From assembly GCA_002964805.2 (NCBI GenBank), contig PUDQ02000003.1, positions 186,001 through 250,000 on the forward strand: 64,000 bases of DNA. Reading direction: 5' to 3'. Of this stretch, positions 11,380 to 22,216 are shown piece by piece. The notes beneath the pieces were generated by a model that was not told the origin of the DNA, ran no database searches, and was given only the letters and a program-made list of their open reading frames with translations. Source of the stretch: Trametes villosa. Taxonomy: Eukaryota > Basidiomycota > Agaricomycetes > Polyporales > Polyporaceae. The position numbers and the translations under genes were made by a program. Each line of letters opens with the position of its first letter. The stretch's first letter is position 1.

Positions 11380-12279
11380 ATGGCTCCCCCACGAAAAGCT
11401 ACGACGTCCGACCCATCATCCTCAAAATCGTCCACAAACACAGCGCAGAAGGGCAAATCGAAACGTCCCCAGCACAAGAAACACCCCGCCCCTCCCGCAG
11501 CCTCCTCAAACGCGCTCCCCGGCGTCCAAAAGATTAAGGCAGCACTTCGCCAGACACGCCGCCTCCTCGCGAAGGACAACCTCGCGGCAGACGTGCGCGT
11601 CGCGACCGAGCGGCGGCTCAAGTCGCTCGAGGGCGACCTCGCAAAGGCCGAGCAGGGGCGGCTCGAGCGCGCGATGGCGACGCGCTACCACAAGATCAAG
11701 TTCTTCGAGCGGCAGAAGGTGACTCGCAAGCTGCAGCAAACGAAGCGCAAGCTCGCAGCGGCGACGGACAAGGCGGAGCGCAAGGCGCTGGAGGCGCGAA
11801 TGCGGGAGCTGCGCGTGGACCTCTCTTACATCGTGCACTACCCGAAGACGAAGAAGTATATCTCGCTGTTCCCGCCGGAGGTCCGGCAGGCGAAGGACGG
11901 CCAGAGCGCGGCGGACGCGGCGCGGGAGGCGAAGGAGAAGTCGGAGACGGACAGGCAGAGGGAGGAGATCCGGACGTGGATGCGGGAACAGATGGACGCT
12001 GGAGCGTTGAGCTGGGAGCCGGAGGTTGAGCTGGAGAAGTCGGAGAGGACGTCAGGGAGCTCAGCGAAGGCGGCGCCGACCATGCAGGTACAGGAGAGCA
12101 AGCCGAAAGGGAAGAAGGTCGCAGGTGCTTCGACTGCCCCGGCGGCGAAGGCGAAAGGGGTCACCAACGACGACTTCTTCGATGCTGGTGACGACGATGA
12201 CTCGAGCGCAAGTAGCGAGGGCGACAGCAGTGATGGTGGAGGTGGCTCCGACGAAGACGTAGACATGGACGAGGACTAG
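11380..12279 (+). CDS. EFG1: rRNA-processing protein EFG1
   Basis: A single uninterrupted frame of 299 aa. Residues 1-45 are a Ser/Lys/Pro-rich basic leader of nucleolar type. Residues about 48-165 are the EFG1 domain: a long coiled coil starting VQKIKAALRQTRRLLAKD, through ERAMATRYHKIKFFERQK, to LRVDLSYIVHYPKTKKYISL. The C-terminus is acidic and Ser-rich, ending in GGGSDEDVDMDED. In yeast Efg1 is a nucleolar factor of the early small-subunit processome needed for 18S rRNA maturation; the same role is expected here. The upstream 100 bp are strongly pyrimidine-rich (CTCCTTCTCCTTCGTCTCC), as in many fungal ribosome-biogenesis promoters. Length and domain order fit the family. Confidence 0.92.
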   Translation: MAPPRKATTSDPSSSKSSTNTAQKGKSKRPQHKKHPAPPAASSNALPGVQKIKAALRQTRRLLAKDNLAADVRVATERRLKSLEGDLAKAEQGRLERAMATRYHKIKFFERQKVTRKLQQTKRKLAAATDKAERKALEARMRELRVDLSYIVHYPKTKKYISLFPPEVRQAKDGQSAADAAREAKEKSETDRQREEIRTWMREQMDAGALSWEPEVELEKSERTSGSSAKAAPTMQVQESKPKGKKVAGASTAPAAKAKGVTNDDFFDAGDDDDSSASSEGDSSDGGGGSDEDVDMDED

Positions 12280-12478
12280 TTCATCTCAGGGGTAATAGGT
12301 GAGTCTCACCACTCCGTAGCAGTTCGCTGGTCGCGCCGATTGACTTCGTTCGCCTATTTTCTAGTGTCGCATTGCTATCCTAGTCTAATGCATCTTGCTT
12401 TCTCTCGTGTTCCACACGCGATGACTCCTACACTCGATATCACTCTAGACGTGTACGTCCCTGCGTCCCTAGCTCTCC

Positions 12479-12523
12479 GCGAGCATCTTCCGGTCTGCCT
12501 GCTCGTTTCCTAGCAGATTCATC
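12479..12523 (+). repeat. Relic of subfamily A 3' flank
   Basis: GAGCATCTTCCGGTCTGCCT followed by a diverged copy of the sequence directly 3' of A1 (14343-14386) and of the fragment at 10632. It shows that another subfamily A gene once ended just upstream of A1 and was lost. Confidence 0.6.
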
Positions 12524-12778
12524 ACGCTGTGCCTCGCGCTGGACTTCTCCAACTCGACTCTCCCCCATGTCTCCCCAAACCTCCTCATTATCGAGTCCTA
12601 CGCGGTCTGGCGCATTTGTGCAGCGCCACTCAGCCAATCTGCTGCGTGACGTGCCTTCGTCTCCTCGCCTGTCTGACATATAGCGCCGCAGATCTCGTAG
12701 TGGCACCCGCGACGCGGTTCACCGAACGTCAGTGACAACAAAAGAATAGTCTCATGGCTGTATCCGTTACGCTGACAT

Positions 12779-12870
12779 CTGGCGCTTGCGCTCACAGACT
12801 TCGGGACGCGCGAAGTTGGCAACACGAAGATTCTGAAAATAACGCGGTATTGTCTTCCGTCAGCGCTCAC
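12779..12870 (+). promoter_or_regulatory. Shared upstream block of A1
   Basis: Contains GGCGCTTGCGCTCACA and, at 12848-12853, TATTGT, 187 bp before the A1 start codon. Similar blocks in the same order lie before A2, A3, A4 and A5. Conservation between diverged tandem copies suggests a promoter element, but simple common descent is possible. Confidence 0.45.
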
Positions 12871-13034
12871 TCTACGTCCTCGTATCATGGCCCTCGTAAA
12901 ACCTCCTGAGTTCCTCACAACATATCCACACCCTCTGCCACAAGCAAGCCAGCTACGCCAACTCTACCAAGCCTGTCCACCGTTACCTCCACCTCCCTCC
13001 CTCTCCCGCAATCACGTCGAAGCCGCTCCTCAGC

Positions 13035-14344
13035 ATGACCATCCGCGAGAACACTCCCGATCTGTTGTTTAGTCCCAGCTGGAACTGGTACGCTGCCATT
13101 CGCATGGACCCGGTGGCGACGGTACACGACCTCGACGATCCAATCGCCACAGCCGCAGCTCAGGCAATGGCCCCGAAGACGTACCTCGTGTACATCACCG
13201 GTGTGAGTACGATCACCCGCCGTCATCCTCGGTACCTAACTCACTTTCGCGCTCAGACGTTAGAGTTTCCATGGCCAGGCAAGCCGTGGTACCCGTACAC
13301 CGTCAGCGTGCTCGGTCCGTCTTTACGAGCGGAACACCCGGAAAAGGGGATCACGTCCGACATGTGCATCCCCGTCTTCCCGAACTGTACACATCCGACG
13401 GGGCGCGAGCCCATCCGTCCGTTGACGCCCTTCCCGTACGCCAATTGTTACCATTGGTACGAGACGGAGATGGACATCCGGGTTCTGGCTCGCCCCGAAC
13501 AATTTGACTTGAACCGGGCGATCAGGTTGAGTCCTGGGGAACAGGTTCGCATGGGCGATTTTTGGGTCGAAGACTCTTGCCGCATCGCGGGAGTAGACCT
13601 CGCATGCAACTCGGGTGACGCTCTCGAAGCAGTGAACCTCACGCCGCCTCCTACGCTGGCATACGACCTCGCGCCCGCGCAGGAGGTCGAAGTCTGCTGC
13701 TCGAGCGGCGTTCGGACTGATGACATCCCCGTCCACCAGCGCTCCTCGCGCTCTAGTTCCTTTCCACTGTCCGACAGCTGCAGCACGCGGAGCACCATCT
13801 ACACCCACCGCGACACCGACAGCGTCGAGGCGATCTTACAGATCTTCGGCGCGCCCGCCCGGGACCTCACCGTGCTCCCCCTCTTTGACCTATGGGAGAA
13901 CATAGGCGAGCATCTCAAGGAAAACGACATTCCTGACCCGGCCGAGCTTTTTAGGGAGCGCGACGAGATCGTCAGGTGAGCCGTGCAACTGCACGATCGC
14001 CCTCATGGCGTATACTGATGAGACCCTCAGGATCGTCCAGGAGGCTCGCGTGCGCGCCTACGCTGCGCTGACCGCGCACTCTCCTCTGCCTGCCGGGGAT
14101 GTAGCGACGCGCATGACTGCCCCCCATGGCAGTGAGCAAGTCAACCGTGGCGGGAGCTCGGTTCATCACACCCGCCGTGAGTGCATATGCCGCTTCCGTC
14201 CCATCGTCGCACCTGACAACAACGTTACGCGTAGGCTTCCACCCGCGCAAGATCTTGCAGAAGCTGCGTTTGCGCCTTCAAGCCTTCGCGGTTTACGCCT
14301 CCTCGCGGCCCTTGCGTCGCCCCTACGTCCTGATCTGGCCTTGA
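13035..14344 (+). CDS. Subfamily A protein A1 (unknown function)
   Basis: Four exons: 13035-13202, 13257-13975, 14031-14176, 14235-14344; 380 aa. I do not recognise the family. It is the reference copy for subfamily A. Exon 1 ends after the strand-helix-strand segment WYAAIRMDPVATVHDLDDP...KTYLVYI (residues 18-54). Exon 2 holds FPWPGKPWYPYTVSVLGPSL (60-79), MCIPVFPNCTHPTGREPIRP (92-111), NCYHW (119-123) followed by EMDIRVLARPEQFD, then a Ser-rich variable linker, then LPLFDLWENIGEHLKENDIP and ERDEIV. Exon 3 starts IVQEARVRAYA and exon 4 is a basic helix (RKILQKLRLRLQAF). No signal peptide or membrane segment. The intron after ERDEIV splits the codon in the same place in all A and B genes. Neighbours are its own tandem copies. 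Confidence 0.82.
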
Positions 14345-14621
14345 GCATCTTCCGGTATGCTCGGTCGCTTTCCAGCAGATGTATCGTTTCCGCCTCTCGC
14401 GCAAATACTCCGCGTTTCGGTGTTTCCCCATGAATCGCCTACTTCTCCGTGAGCGAGACCTGTGTCGTCCGGCGGAATTTGGCAGCTGCAGCGTTGCGCG
14501 CTGTCATGAGATCGTTCATCGAGTACATTCTCTCTCGAATTCGTTGTCGTGACAACCTGCCTTGTGGTTCACAAAAGTCAGTACGAACAGGAAGAATCAC
14601 CTCGTGATTGTTTACGCCTTG

Positions 14622-14700
14622 CTGACTTCTAGCGCTTGTGCCCATAGAAGCGAGGACGTGTGAAGATAGCGACAACAACACAACATCGTATTGTTTTTGC
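14622..14700 (+). promoter_or_regulatory. Shared upstream block of A2
   Basis: Carries AGCGCTTGTGCCCATAGAAG, then GCGACAACAACAC and TATTGT at 14689-14694, 271 bp before the A2 start. Same order of elements as before A1, A3 and A5. Confidence 0.45.
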
Positions 14701-14959
14701 TAGCGCTCGTTTCGCGTTCTCGCGTCACTGCTCCGCTGGTTATGGCCTCGCATGGTCCCTCCACACTTTCTCGCGACGCTCTTATCCCTCAAAACGCCTC
14801 TTCTGTGAGCAAGGCAACCCATCCACCATCTTGTTACAACCTCTCTGCGTTTTTGCGATCCGCGCGTGGAAAGACGCACTGTTTGTTAGCCTAAATCCTG
14901 CATATCCTCATCGAGGCCTCTAGTCCACTCCTACTTCTGCATCAGATTAGCGCCACAAC

Positions 14960-16276
14960 ATGGCCTCCCCCGACCTTCCTCGCGATCCGATGTTCAGCCC
15001 CAATCCGAACTGGTATGCCGCCGTACGTATGAACCCGGCGGCGATGGTGAAGGATCTCGACGATCCAGTCGCGCTCGCCGCGGCAGAGGCGATGACCCCG
15101 AAGACGTACCTGGTGTACATAACCGCAGTAAGCTACTTCGCATAGCCTGATCTTTGCTCGTCAACTCACTCTCGCCACTTGTGCTCAGGAGCTGGAGCTG
15201 CCTTGGCCCGGCAGACCGTGGTATCCGTACACGGTCAGCGTCCTCGGACCGTCCCTGCGACAAGAAGAGCCAAACAAAGGAATCACCGCAAATATGTGCA
15301 TCCCCGTCTCCCCGAACACAATACACCCGACTGGGCGTGAACCCATCCGTCCGCTAAGGCCCTTCCCGTACACGAAGTGCTATCACTGGTTTGGGACGAA
15401 GATGGACATCCGAGTGCTCGCTCAGCCGGAGATGTTCGACCTGAATCGGGCCATCAGACTTCCCCCTCGAGAACAGGCTCGCATCGGCCGCTGCTGGGTC
15501 TCAGACCACTTACCTCGTCTCCGGGAAAACGAACTTATGCGCGACGACACCTCCGGAGCGGAGAAAATTGCGCCATCTCCTGCGCAGACACGAGACCCTG
15601 CGCTCGAGCCACGCGGCGACACCGACGCGTCGAGCATCGCTCAGAGCGACGAGCACGCGGTTCCCGAGCCTTGTTCGAGCTCGAGCGCACCGTCAGATAG
15701 TTGCAGCACGCGCAGCAGCGTCAGCGTCCGGGGCGCCGTCGACGACGTCGCGGCGATCACGCGCACGGTCTTTGACTCCCCCGTCTGCGACTTTACTGCT
15801 CTTCCTCTCTTCAACCTATGGGAAGACGTGGGCGAGCATCTCAAGGAGGAGGATATCCCAAACCCACTCGGGCTCTTCGAAGAGCGCGACGAGATAGTAA
15901 AGTCCGTTTCGCACTAGCAGCCGCTCATACTCGCCTCTCGCTGACAACTGCCGGCAGAATCGTCCAGGACGCGCGTGTCCGCGCTTACGCGGAATTGACG
16001 ACGTACCCACAGCCGTCTGCGCAGGCCTTACTGCCCGGTCAGAGCACAGGAGGTGCCGGGTCGAAGAACGGGGAGGCATTCACGCCGTCGAAGACCCCTA
16101 ATCGAGGCTATCGCGGTGAGTGCAATGCATCATCACGAGCACGCGATTGTTCTGACGCGAGTGTGGTCCAAGGCCTCGTACTGCACGACATGTGGCGGAG
16201 GTTGCGTGTTCGTGTCGGAACGGCCGCACGCCGCGTGGTATACCGCTTAAGGGCACCGATTGCCACCGCCTCGTAG
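14960..16276 (+). CDS. Subfamily A protein A2 (unknown function)
   Basis: Exons 14960-15127, 15189-15901, 15958-16115, 16173-16276; 380 aa, the same length as A1 although exon sizes differ. Exon 1 carries NWYAAVRMNPAAMVKDLDDP and KTYLVYI. The core motif reads MCIPVSPNTIHPTGREPIRP, with Ser where other copies have Phe or Tyr, and the CYHW motif is KCYHW. The acidic helix FNLWEDVGEHLKEEDIPNP and ERDEIVKIVQDARVRAYA follow. Intron 2 uses a GTCCGT donor instead of GTGAGT/GTAAGT. Exon 4 has diverged most (HDMWRRLRVRV in place of the usual WRKLR-type helix), so the last acceptor is the least certain part of the model. Confidence 0.75.
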
Positions 16277-16510
16277 GGCGGAGCCCGCTCGGCGTCTTAG
16301 TCCCCTCGTTGAGGGAAGCTGTGGGCTTCCACCTCGCTTCAGTGAACAACAATTGTTATTGCGTCCGATACCATCCGCGCAGATTTCAAGACCAGCGCCA
16401 AAGTGGGTAGCGTCAAGGAGACGAGCTTCGCAAGCACACTGTCACTAGTATGGTAAACCGAAACACAATTGTATCCCTCCGCGGTGCCGTCCGACCAGCT
16501 GGTGCCTCGG

Positions 16511-16585
16511 CAAATGCTTACGCCCACATAGGCAAACATGGCAACGAGGACAAGGGCGCCCGATTCCAGAACTAGCTCTTATTGT
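16511..16585 (+). promoter_or_regulatory. Shared upstream block of A3
   Basis: GCTTACGCCCACATAGGC, then GGCAACGAGGACA and TATTGT at 16580-16585, 164 bp before the A3 start codon. Confidence 0.4.
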
Positions 16586-17678
16586 TTAAGCTCGCTTCCT
16601 CACTCACGCTCTCTCTCGCCAACCTTACATATGCCTGTCCCTCAGCGCCCTCGAGAGCTCACCCGCCTTCTCCCTCTACAACTCTCTCGAAAGCCTCCGT
16701 CTAACTGGATCATCATCTCCCGAGTCCGCTACTCGTTCGCTCCATGACTCCCCACACTATTGCAATAGCCACGCCAGGCCCTCAGCAGACATCCATCGCT
16801 TGGACGATGTCTGAGGAGCTTCCTACGCTCATTTTCAGTCCCCATCCAAGCTGTTACTCCGCCATACGTATGGACCCTGTGGCGATGGTGAAGGACCTGG
16901 GCGATGAGATAGCTTTAGCTGCGGCGCAGGCTATGACGCCGAAAACGTACCTCATATACCTCCGTGCTGTAAGTTGCTCACTAAACCCCCTTACATGGAA
17001 TTCCTAACCCGCTCTCTCATACAGGAGCTGGAACTTCCCTTCCCAGATAGACCATGGTACCGGTACACCGTCAGCGTCATCGGCCCGTCTCTGCGACAGG
17101 AAGACAGTGCGAAGGGATACACTCCCGACATGTGTATACCCATCTACCCCAACACCGTCCACCCCACGGGGAGAGAACCCCTCCGGCCTGACAAACCGTT
17201 CCCCTACAAGAACTGCTATCACTGGATGGACATGGAGACCGACATCCGGGTCCTCTCTCGACCGGAGATGTTCGACTTGCGCGTGGCGGTCAGGCTCCCT
17301 CCTTCTACGCGGAGGCGCATTGATCGTCATTGGTTTGAAGACTGCACGCGCATGCGCGAAGCCGCCTTAGCCCGCGAGGATGCCCCCGAGTCGGCGCCGA
17401 CGCATCCTGCGCAGCTCGGCGTACCTTCCTCCGCACTCGAAGGAGAGCAGGTGTCCGCGAGCGACGTCCGCAGCAACGAAATCCCCTCCCCTAACGCTAG
17501 CTCCGATTCCCTGTCTTCTCGCTGGGATTGGGAGTCGCGCAGCAGCATCGACGAAGAGAACGGCATGGACAGCGTGGAGGCCATAATGCAGATGGGCATT
17601 TTCAGCGGTCCGGACCAGGATCTTGAGCTCCTTCCGCTCTTCGAGCTTTGGGAGGACTTGGGCACGCACCTCAAAGAA

Positions 17679-17683
17679 GAGGA
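17679..17683 (+). repeat. Target-site duplication, left copy
   Basis: GAGGA directly before the LTR end TGTTAG. It is repeated at 25077-25081 directly after the other LTR end (TTGACA). Five-bp duplications are normal for Ty1/copia integrases. Confidence 0.93.
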
Positions 17684-17954
17684 TGTTAGAACCTAACAGC
17701 CGGTCAGCCGGGAATGTCCCTCAGATGGATGTAACCAACTGTATTGTACCTAACAGCCGGTCAGCCGGGAATGTCTGTAGGTACATAGTCAGGGACAGTC
17801 AGGAGATATCGGGGGGAGCGGACTTACCCCTCAGATGGATGTAACCAACTGGGGGCAAGTCTAGGAACGGGGGAGGTTGATATGAACGTCCGGAACGTTA
17901 CGTAAGGGGGTCCGTGCGTTGCCACGCGATGTCGCGCGCCTAATGCGCTTGACA
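17684..17954 (-). repeat. 3' LTR of the copia element (271 bp)
   Basis: In minus sense it begins TGTCAAGCGC and ends GGTTCTAACA. It holds a 57-bp internal insertion relative to the LTR at 24863: CCTAACAGCCGG.. occurs at 17692 and again at 17749, separated by a 24-bp piece (CCCTCAGATGG..) that also occurs further inside the LTR near 17830. Confidence 0.93.
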
Positions 17955-17963
17955 CTCCTCCTC
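17955..17963 (-). other. Polypurine tract
   Basis: GAGGAGGAG in minus sense, directly before the 3' LTR start TGTCAAG; the expected plus-strand primer of reverse transcription. The mirror copy lies at 24575-24583 on the plus strand. Confidence 0.75.
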
Positions 17964-18202
17964 AGCGCGAAGGCAACGTAGTTCGTACTGAAGTAGCTGT
18001 AGGACTGAATGGAAAGGGAGCGTGTGTGATGAGAGCAATGGGGAGGACGCGAGGGAATCGTCCTAGGGATGTGGAGAAGTGTAACGAAGAGAAAGAAGAC
18101 GAAGAAAGCAGTGAACTCGAGTGAGGACGAAACGCGCGAAACGCGCACACGTGACCGTGCCAGAACGCGAAACCCGAAGAACTCCTCCTCGAATGGAGGC
18201 CC

Positions 18203-21200
18203 TCAGTGAAGACCGAGGTACGCGCGAAGCAGCACGAACTGCGGGGAGGGGAGCGGCTTCGTGAGAATATTGGCGGTGTTGTCGGCAGAGGGGACCCAGT
18301 GCATAATCAAGGTGTCGGAGTTACAGTAGTCGCGGAGGATGTGGTGTTTGATCTCGATGTGCTTTGTGCGAGCGTGGAAGGACGGGTCGCAGGACAGAGT
18401 GATGGCGCCGGCGTTGTCAGCGCACAGCGGGGTGGCGGAAGGCTGAGGGTACCCGACAGCGAGAAGGACTGCGCGAAGCCAGGCGGCTTCCTTGGACGCT
18501 TCGGCGGCGGCGACGTACTCGGCCTCGGTGGATGAGTCGGCGACCGTGGGTTGTTTCCGCGCGCTCCAGGACACCATGCCCGATCCGAGAGAGAAGCAGT
18601 ACCCGCCAACCGAGCGACGGGTATCGGGGCAGCGCGCCCAGTCGGAGTCAGTGTAGCCGAGCAGGTAGGACGCGCGGTCGCCGCCGAGGTGGAGGGCGAG
18701 ATCGCGGGTGCCCTTCAGGTAACGCGCGACGCGCTTAGCGGCGTCCCAGTGCTTTCGCCCGTAGCAATCGAGGAACTGCGCGAGTTGCTGTACCGCGAAA
18801 GAGATGTTGGGACGGGAGCCTACGGCGACGTAGTTGAGGCTACCGACGAGGGCGCGGTAAGGCCACGATGCGGCTGCGAGACGATCGTCGTCGGTGGCGG
18901 GCGCGTCTTCGCGCGAGAGCTTGCAGGAGGACTCCATGGGCGTCGTGACTGGGTGGGCGTCCGCGAGACCGAACTGAGCGACGATTTTGTCGATGAGGGC
19001 GGTCTGGGATATGCGGACGCTGCGGGAGCCGCGGTCGCGCTCGATAGCGATACCGACGCAGAAGCGCGCATCGCCGAGGTCGGAGATGGTCCACGCAGAG
19101 CGGAGGTCAGCGAGGAACTCGGCGCGCGCGGCGGGCGTGCTGCCGATGCAGAGCATATTGTCCACGTGAACCCCGAACACGACGGTGCCAGCGTCAGTCG
19201 TTCGGTGGTACACGCAGTACTCGCTCGCGAGGCGCGTGAAACCCTTCTCGATGAGATGCGCGTGCATCGTGCGGTTCCACGTCCGGCCGCCCTGAGGCAT
19301 GCCGTACAGCCCCTTATGGAGCTCCCAAACCCAGGTTTCTTTGCCGGGCTCCTCGAACCCGCGAGGCTGCTCCATGTAGCAGATCTCGTCGTCGGGGAGG
19401 GCGCCGTACAGGAACGCTGTCTTCACGTCCACCTGGAACAGCTCCCAGTCAAGGGCACCGGCGAGGTGCAGCAGGACTCTGAGGGACTCCATTCGCATAG
19501 TGGGTGAAGTCGTTCGCGTGAAATCCTGGCCCCATACCGCCTCGTATCCTTTGCAGACCCAGCGCGCCTTGAAGCGCACGGGCGCGCCATGCTCATCGCG
19601 CTTCAGCCGAAAGACAGGCTTACCGTGCATGACACGGCGGCCGGCGGGCACGGACGTGCGCGGGATGAGCGTGTAAACGCCGAGCTCGCGGATGGACTTG
19701 AACTCCTCCTGGAGGGCCACCTGCCACTCCGCCGCAAACGGGCTAGCCATCGCGTCGCGCAGGGACGTCGGGTCACCTGCGTACTCGCTGTCGAGCTGCA
19801 GAGACGCCGCGAGAGCGATGTCCAGCTCGGAGAACTTCGCGAGCTCCTCCTCGACGCGAGACGCGGTGCGCGCGGAGCGCAAGGCGCGTTGACGCTCGGC
19901 CGCGGCCTTGCTCTCCTCGACGGCTTCGGCGACACGGTCGACGCGTTCGCGAGTAACGGCGTCGGCGACGCGTGCGGACCGGCGCTCGGCGGGGGCGGCG
20001 GGCTCGACGGCGGACGGAGCGACGGGGGCGGGCGCGGGAGGGAGCGAGGCGGGCGCGGTGGGCACGAGTTGAGGAGGCGCGGGCGCGATGGGAGGCGGCG
20101 CGGGGAAGGAAGCGTCCGAGGACGCGGGAGGAACGGGATCATCGTCCCACACGGGAGATGTCACCGGCGGGGTGGAAACCGAGCTGGGGCTCGCGGAAGA
20201 AGAAGAGGAAGAAGGAGGGGGTTCGCAAGGGGGAGATGATGAAAGTTCGTGAGACTCAATGAACGAAACGTGATACGAAGAAATAACGCGGTTCGCGGAA
20301 CGCTGGTAGCAGCGATAGGTCTTAGAATTTGTACCATAGCCAATGAGGACGCACTCAAGCGAGCGCGCCCGAATCTTGGGATTGTACGTATTAATGAGAA
20401 CGAAGGCGCGGGATCCGATCTCGCGGAGGTGGGAGAGGGAGGGGGGTTTACCAAACCAAGCCTCGTAAGGGGTGACACCGGAGGGGAGGGTAGAAGTGGG
20501 AGTGCGGTTCGTAAGGTAGCAGGCTGTAACATAAAACTCGTCCCAGCGGTTCTCAGGCACGTCGGCGGCGAGACGCATGGCGCGTGCTTTACCCATGTAG
20601 GTACGGTGGGCCCGTTCGACCTTGCCGTTATGCGCGGAGGTGTATGCGGCGGTGAGTGCGATGTGGACGCCCAGGTCGGCGCAGACGGCTTCGATGTCCT
20701 TGGTGAGCAGTTCGCCGTTGTCGATGGTGATGCGACGGACGGAGCAGCCCTCGTTCCGGCGAGCGACGATGAATGCGCGCAGTTTCGGGGCGCAGTCGGC
20801 CTTTGTACGACAGGGGAAAGACCATCCATAGGAACTGAAGTCGTCTACAATATCGAGGGGACAAGTATTGCCAGTCGCGGAACGAACACACTGATTACCG
20901 GCCGGGTCTACGAAGAACGATTCGCCCTTCTCTTTACTCCGCTCCCCCTCACGCGTTTTCGGTACGGACGTTCGAGTCTGTTTACCGAGAATGCACGCGT
21001 CACATTTGGGAGGAGCGGAGGAGATGTTAACGGGCGTACCGGCGTCGCGGGCCTTGCGAGCGGCGATGTACGTGGCCTTGTAGTTCGCATGGCCGAGGCG
21101 GCGGTGCCAGGTCTCTAGGTTGGGAATGCGAGCCGCGAGATGCGCGGTGTCGACGAGAGGCGAAGTGCCGGTGAGGGCGTAGAGGCCGCGACCGTAGCGA

Positions 21201-22216
21201 GCGCAGGCGAAGAACAGAGCGCCAGAGCGGTGACAGATGCGCACGCCAGAATCATCGAAGGATAGCTTGTAGCCGTGAGTGCCACTGCAGATAGCCTGAA
21301 CAGAGATGAGGCGGACGGCCGCGTCAGGGACGTAGAGGGCGTTCTCCAGAACGAGGTGTTTGCCCTTGCCGACAGTCAGGCGAATCTTCCCGATACCGAT
21401 AGCCTCGATGACGCTGCCGTTGACTCCGCGAATGCCGCGCGGGGAGATCGCCGCGAGCTCGCAGAAGTCGTCGCGGACAGGCGAGAGGTGAGTGGAGGCG
21501 CCGGAATCGAACAGGAAGGGCTGAGCGGAGGCGGGGTGCGGGCCGACGGAGAGCGCGGAGTCCCAGTCCACGGAGGCGGTAAGCGGAGAAGCGACCGCCA
21601 TGAAGCCTTCGAACTCCTGGTCGCCGTTCGCGTCAACAGTGGAGAGCCAGTCCGGGAGATCGCCGACAGGCTGGTTCGCCTCAGATAAGATCAGGTCAGT
21701 CTGCAGTTTGGGAGAGAGCGGCGCGGCGGAGGACGCGACGTTAGCGGACTCGGTCGCCGGGGGCGTCTCAGTGAACACGCGGTCGTCAGACAAGTAGTAG
21801 GCCTTCCCGGCAGTGTCGTACAGCTTCTTAACGTTGCCTTTAGAGTCGCCAGAGCCCTTAGAGCCTTTAGAGCCGCCAGAGTAGCCAGAGCGAGAAGAAC
21901 GGCCTCCCTTGGCGGCGCGCTTGGCAGCGTTGCGAGCTTCGACCGCTTCGCGCTGGTTTTCCATCACGCCGCCGGGCTGCCAACAGTCCGCGGTAGGATG
22001 ACCGCGGATTTTGCAGTTGCTGCAGAACGGACGCTGGTTGGCGCCGCCCGCCGCGCGCACACCTTGAGCGGAGAGCGCGACGTCAGTGGAAGACGTCGGC
22101 GGGTTGAGCTCCGCGTTCAGGAGGCGCTGCTGTACCTGCAGGCGGTTGATGATGTCGGTGACCGTGTAAGGAGCCGCCGTGGTGGCGCGCGAGAGGTGAT
22201 CGGCGATCTGGCCTTG
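18203..22216 (-). CDS. Copia Gag(C-term)-Pol polyprotein, 5'-truncated
   Basis: An open frame of over 1,280 codons on the minus strand. It enters at the junction (22216) inside gag. In order from the region of 22060: zinc knuckle CSNCKIRGHPTADC (CX2CX4HX4C); aspartic protease LFDSGAST; the GAG-pre-integrase zinc finger (RRLGHANY...CDACILGKQ); integrase core with DIVDDFSSYGW, ITIDNGE and HNGKVERAHR carrying the DDE residues; a Pro/Ser-rich linker; reverse transcriptase (FQVDVKTAFLYG, KGLYGMPQGGRTWN, VHVDNML); and RNase H (YTDSDWARCPDTRRSVGGY, STEAEYVAA, KHIEIKHH). The second Asp of the RT metal-binding pair is Asn (HVDN), which should abolish polymerisation. No in-frame stop otherwise. The N-terminal gag domain is lost. 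Confidence 0.93.
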   Translation of the reverse strand, partial: QGQIADHLSRATTAAPYTVTDIINRLQVQQRLLNAELNPPTSSTDVALSAQGVRAAGGANQRPFCSNCKIRGHPTADCWQPGGVMENQREAVEARNAAKRAAKGGRSSRSGYSGGSKGSKGSGDSKGNVKKLYDTAGKAYYLSDDRVFTETPPATESANVASSAAPLSPKLQTDLILSEANQPVGDLPDWLSTVDANGDQEFEGFMAVASPLTASVDWDSALSVGPHPASAQPFLFDSGASTHLSPVRDDFCELAAISPRGIRGVNGSVIEAIGIGKIRLTVGKGKHLVLENALYVPDAAVRLISVQAICSGTHGYKLSFDDSGVRICHRSGALFFACARYGRGLYALTGTSPLVDTAHLAARIPNLETWHRRLGHANYKATYIAARKARDAGTPVNISSAPPKCDACILGKQTRTSVPKTREGERSKEKGESFFVDPAGNQCVRSATGNTCPLDIVDDFSSYGWSFPCRTKADCAPKLRAFIVARRNEGCSVRRITIDNGELLTKDIEAVCADLGVHIALTAAYTSAHNGKVERAHRTYMGKARAMRLAADVPENRWDEFYVTACYLTNRTPTSTLPSGVTPYEAWFGKPPSLSHLREIGSRAFVLINTYNPKIRARSLECVLIGYGTNSKTYRCYQRSANRVISSYHVSFIESHELSSSPPCEPPPSSSSSSASPSSVSTPPVTSPVWDDDPVPPASSDASFPAPPPIAPAPPQLVPTAPASLPPAPAPVAPSAVEPAAPAERRSARVADAVTRERVDRVAEAVEESKAAAERQRALRSARTASRVEEELAKFSELDIALAASLQLDSEYAGDPTSLRDAMASPFAAEWQVALQEEFKSIRELGVYTLIPRTSVPAGRRVMHGKPVFRLKRDEHGAPVRFKARWVCKGYEAVWGQDFTRTTSPTMRMESLRVLLHLAGALDWELFQVDVKTAFLYGALPDDEICYMEQPRGFEEPGKETWVWELHKGLYGMPQGGRTWNRTMHAHLIEKGFTRLASEYCVYHRTTDAGTVVFGVHVDNMLCIGSTPAARAEFLADLRSAWTISDLGDARFCVGIAIERDRGSRSVRISQTALIDKIVAQFGLADAHPVTTPMESSCKLSREDAPATDDDRLAAASWPYRALVGSLNYVAVGSRPNISFAVQQLAQFLDCYGRKHWDAAKRVARYLKGTRDLALHLGGDRASYLLGYTDSDWARCPDTRRSVGGYCFSLGSGMVSWSARKQPTVADSSTEAEYVAAAEASKEAAWLRAVLLAVGYPQPSATPLCADNAGAITLSCDPSFHARTKHIEIKHHILRDYCNSDTLIMHWVPSADNTANILTKPLPSPQFVLLRAYLGLH

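Larger units (their letters stand above)
17684..20321. repeat. Left arm of a 2,638-bp perfect inverted repeat
   Basis: Position x pairs with 42,538 minus x throughout. The arm covers the 3' LTR, polypurine tract, RNase H, reverse transcriptase and the end of integrase. It stops at 20321, where the match with 22217 ends. Confidence 0.93.

Noticed and set aside
18551..19507. A 318-codon open frame antisense to copia RT/RNase H (mirrored at 23031-23987)
   Set aside because: It is the shadow of a GC-rich coding strand; no motif, and the sense strand is unambiguous RT and RNase H.
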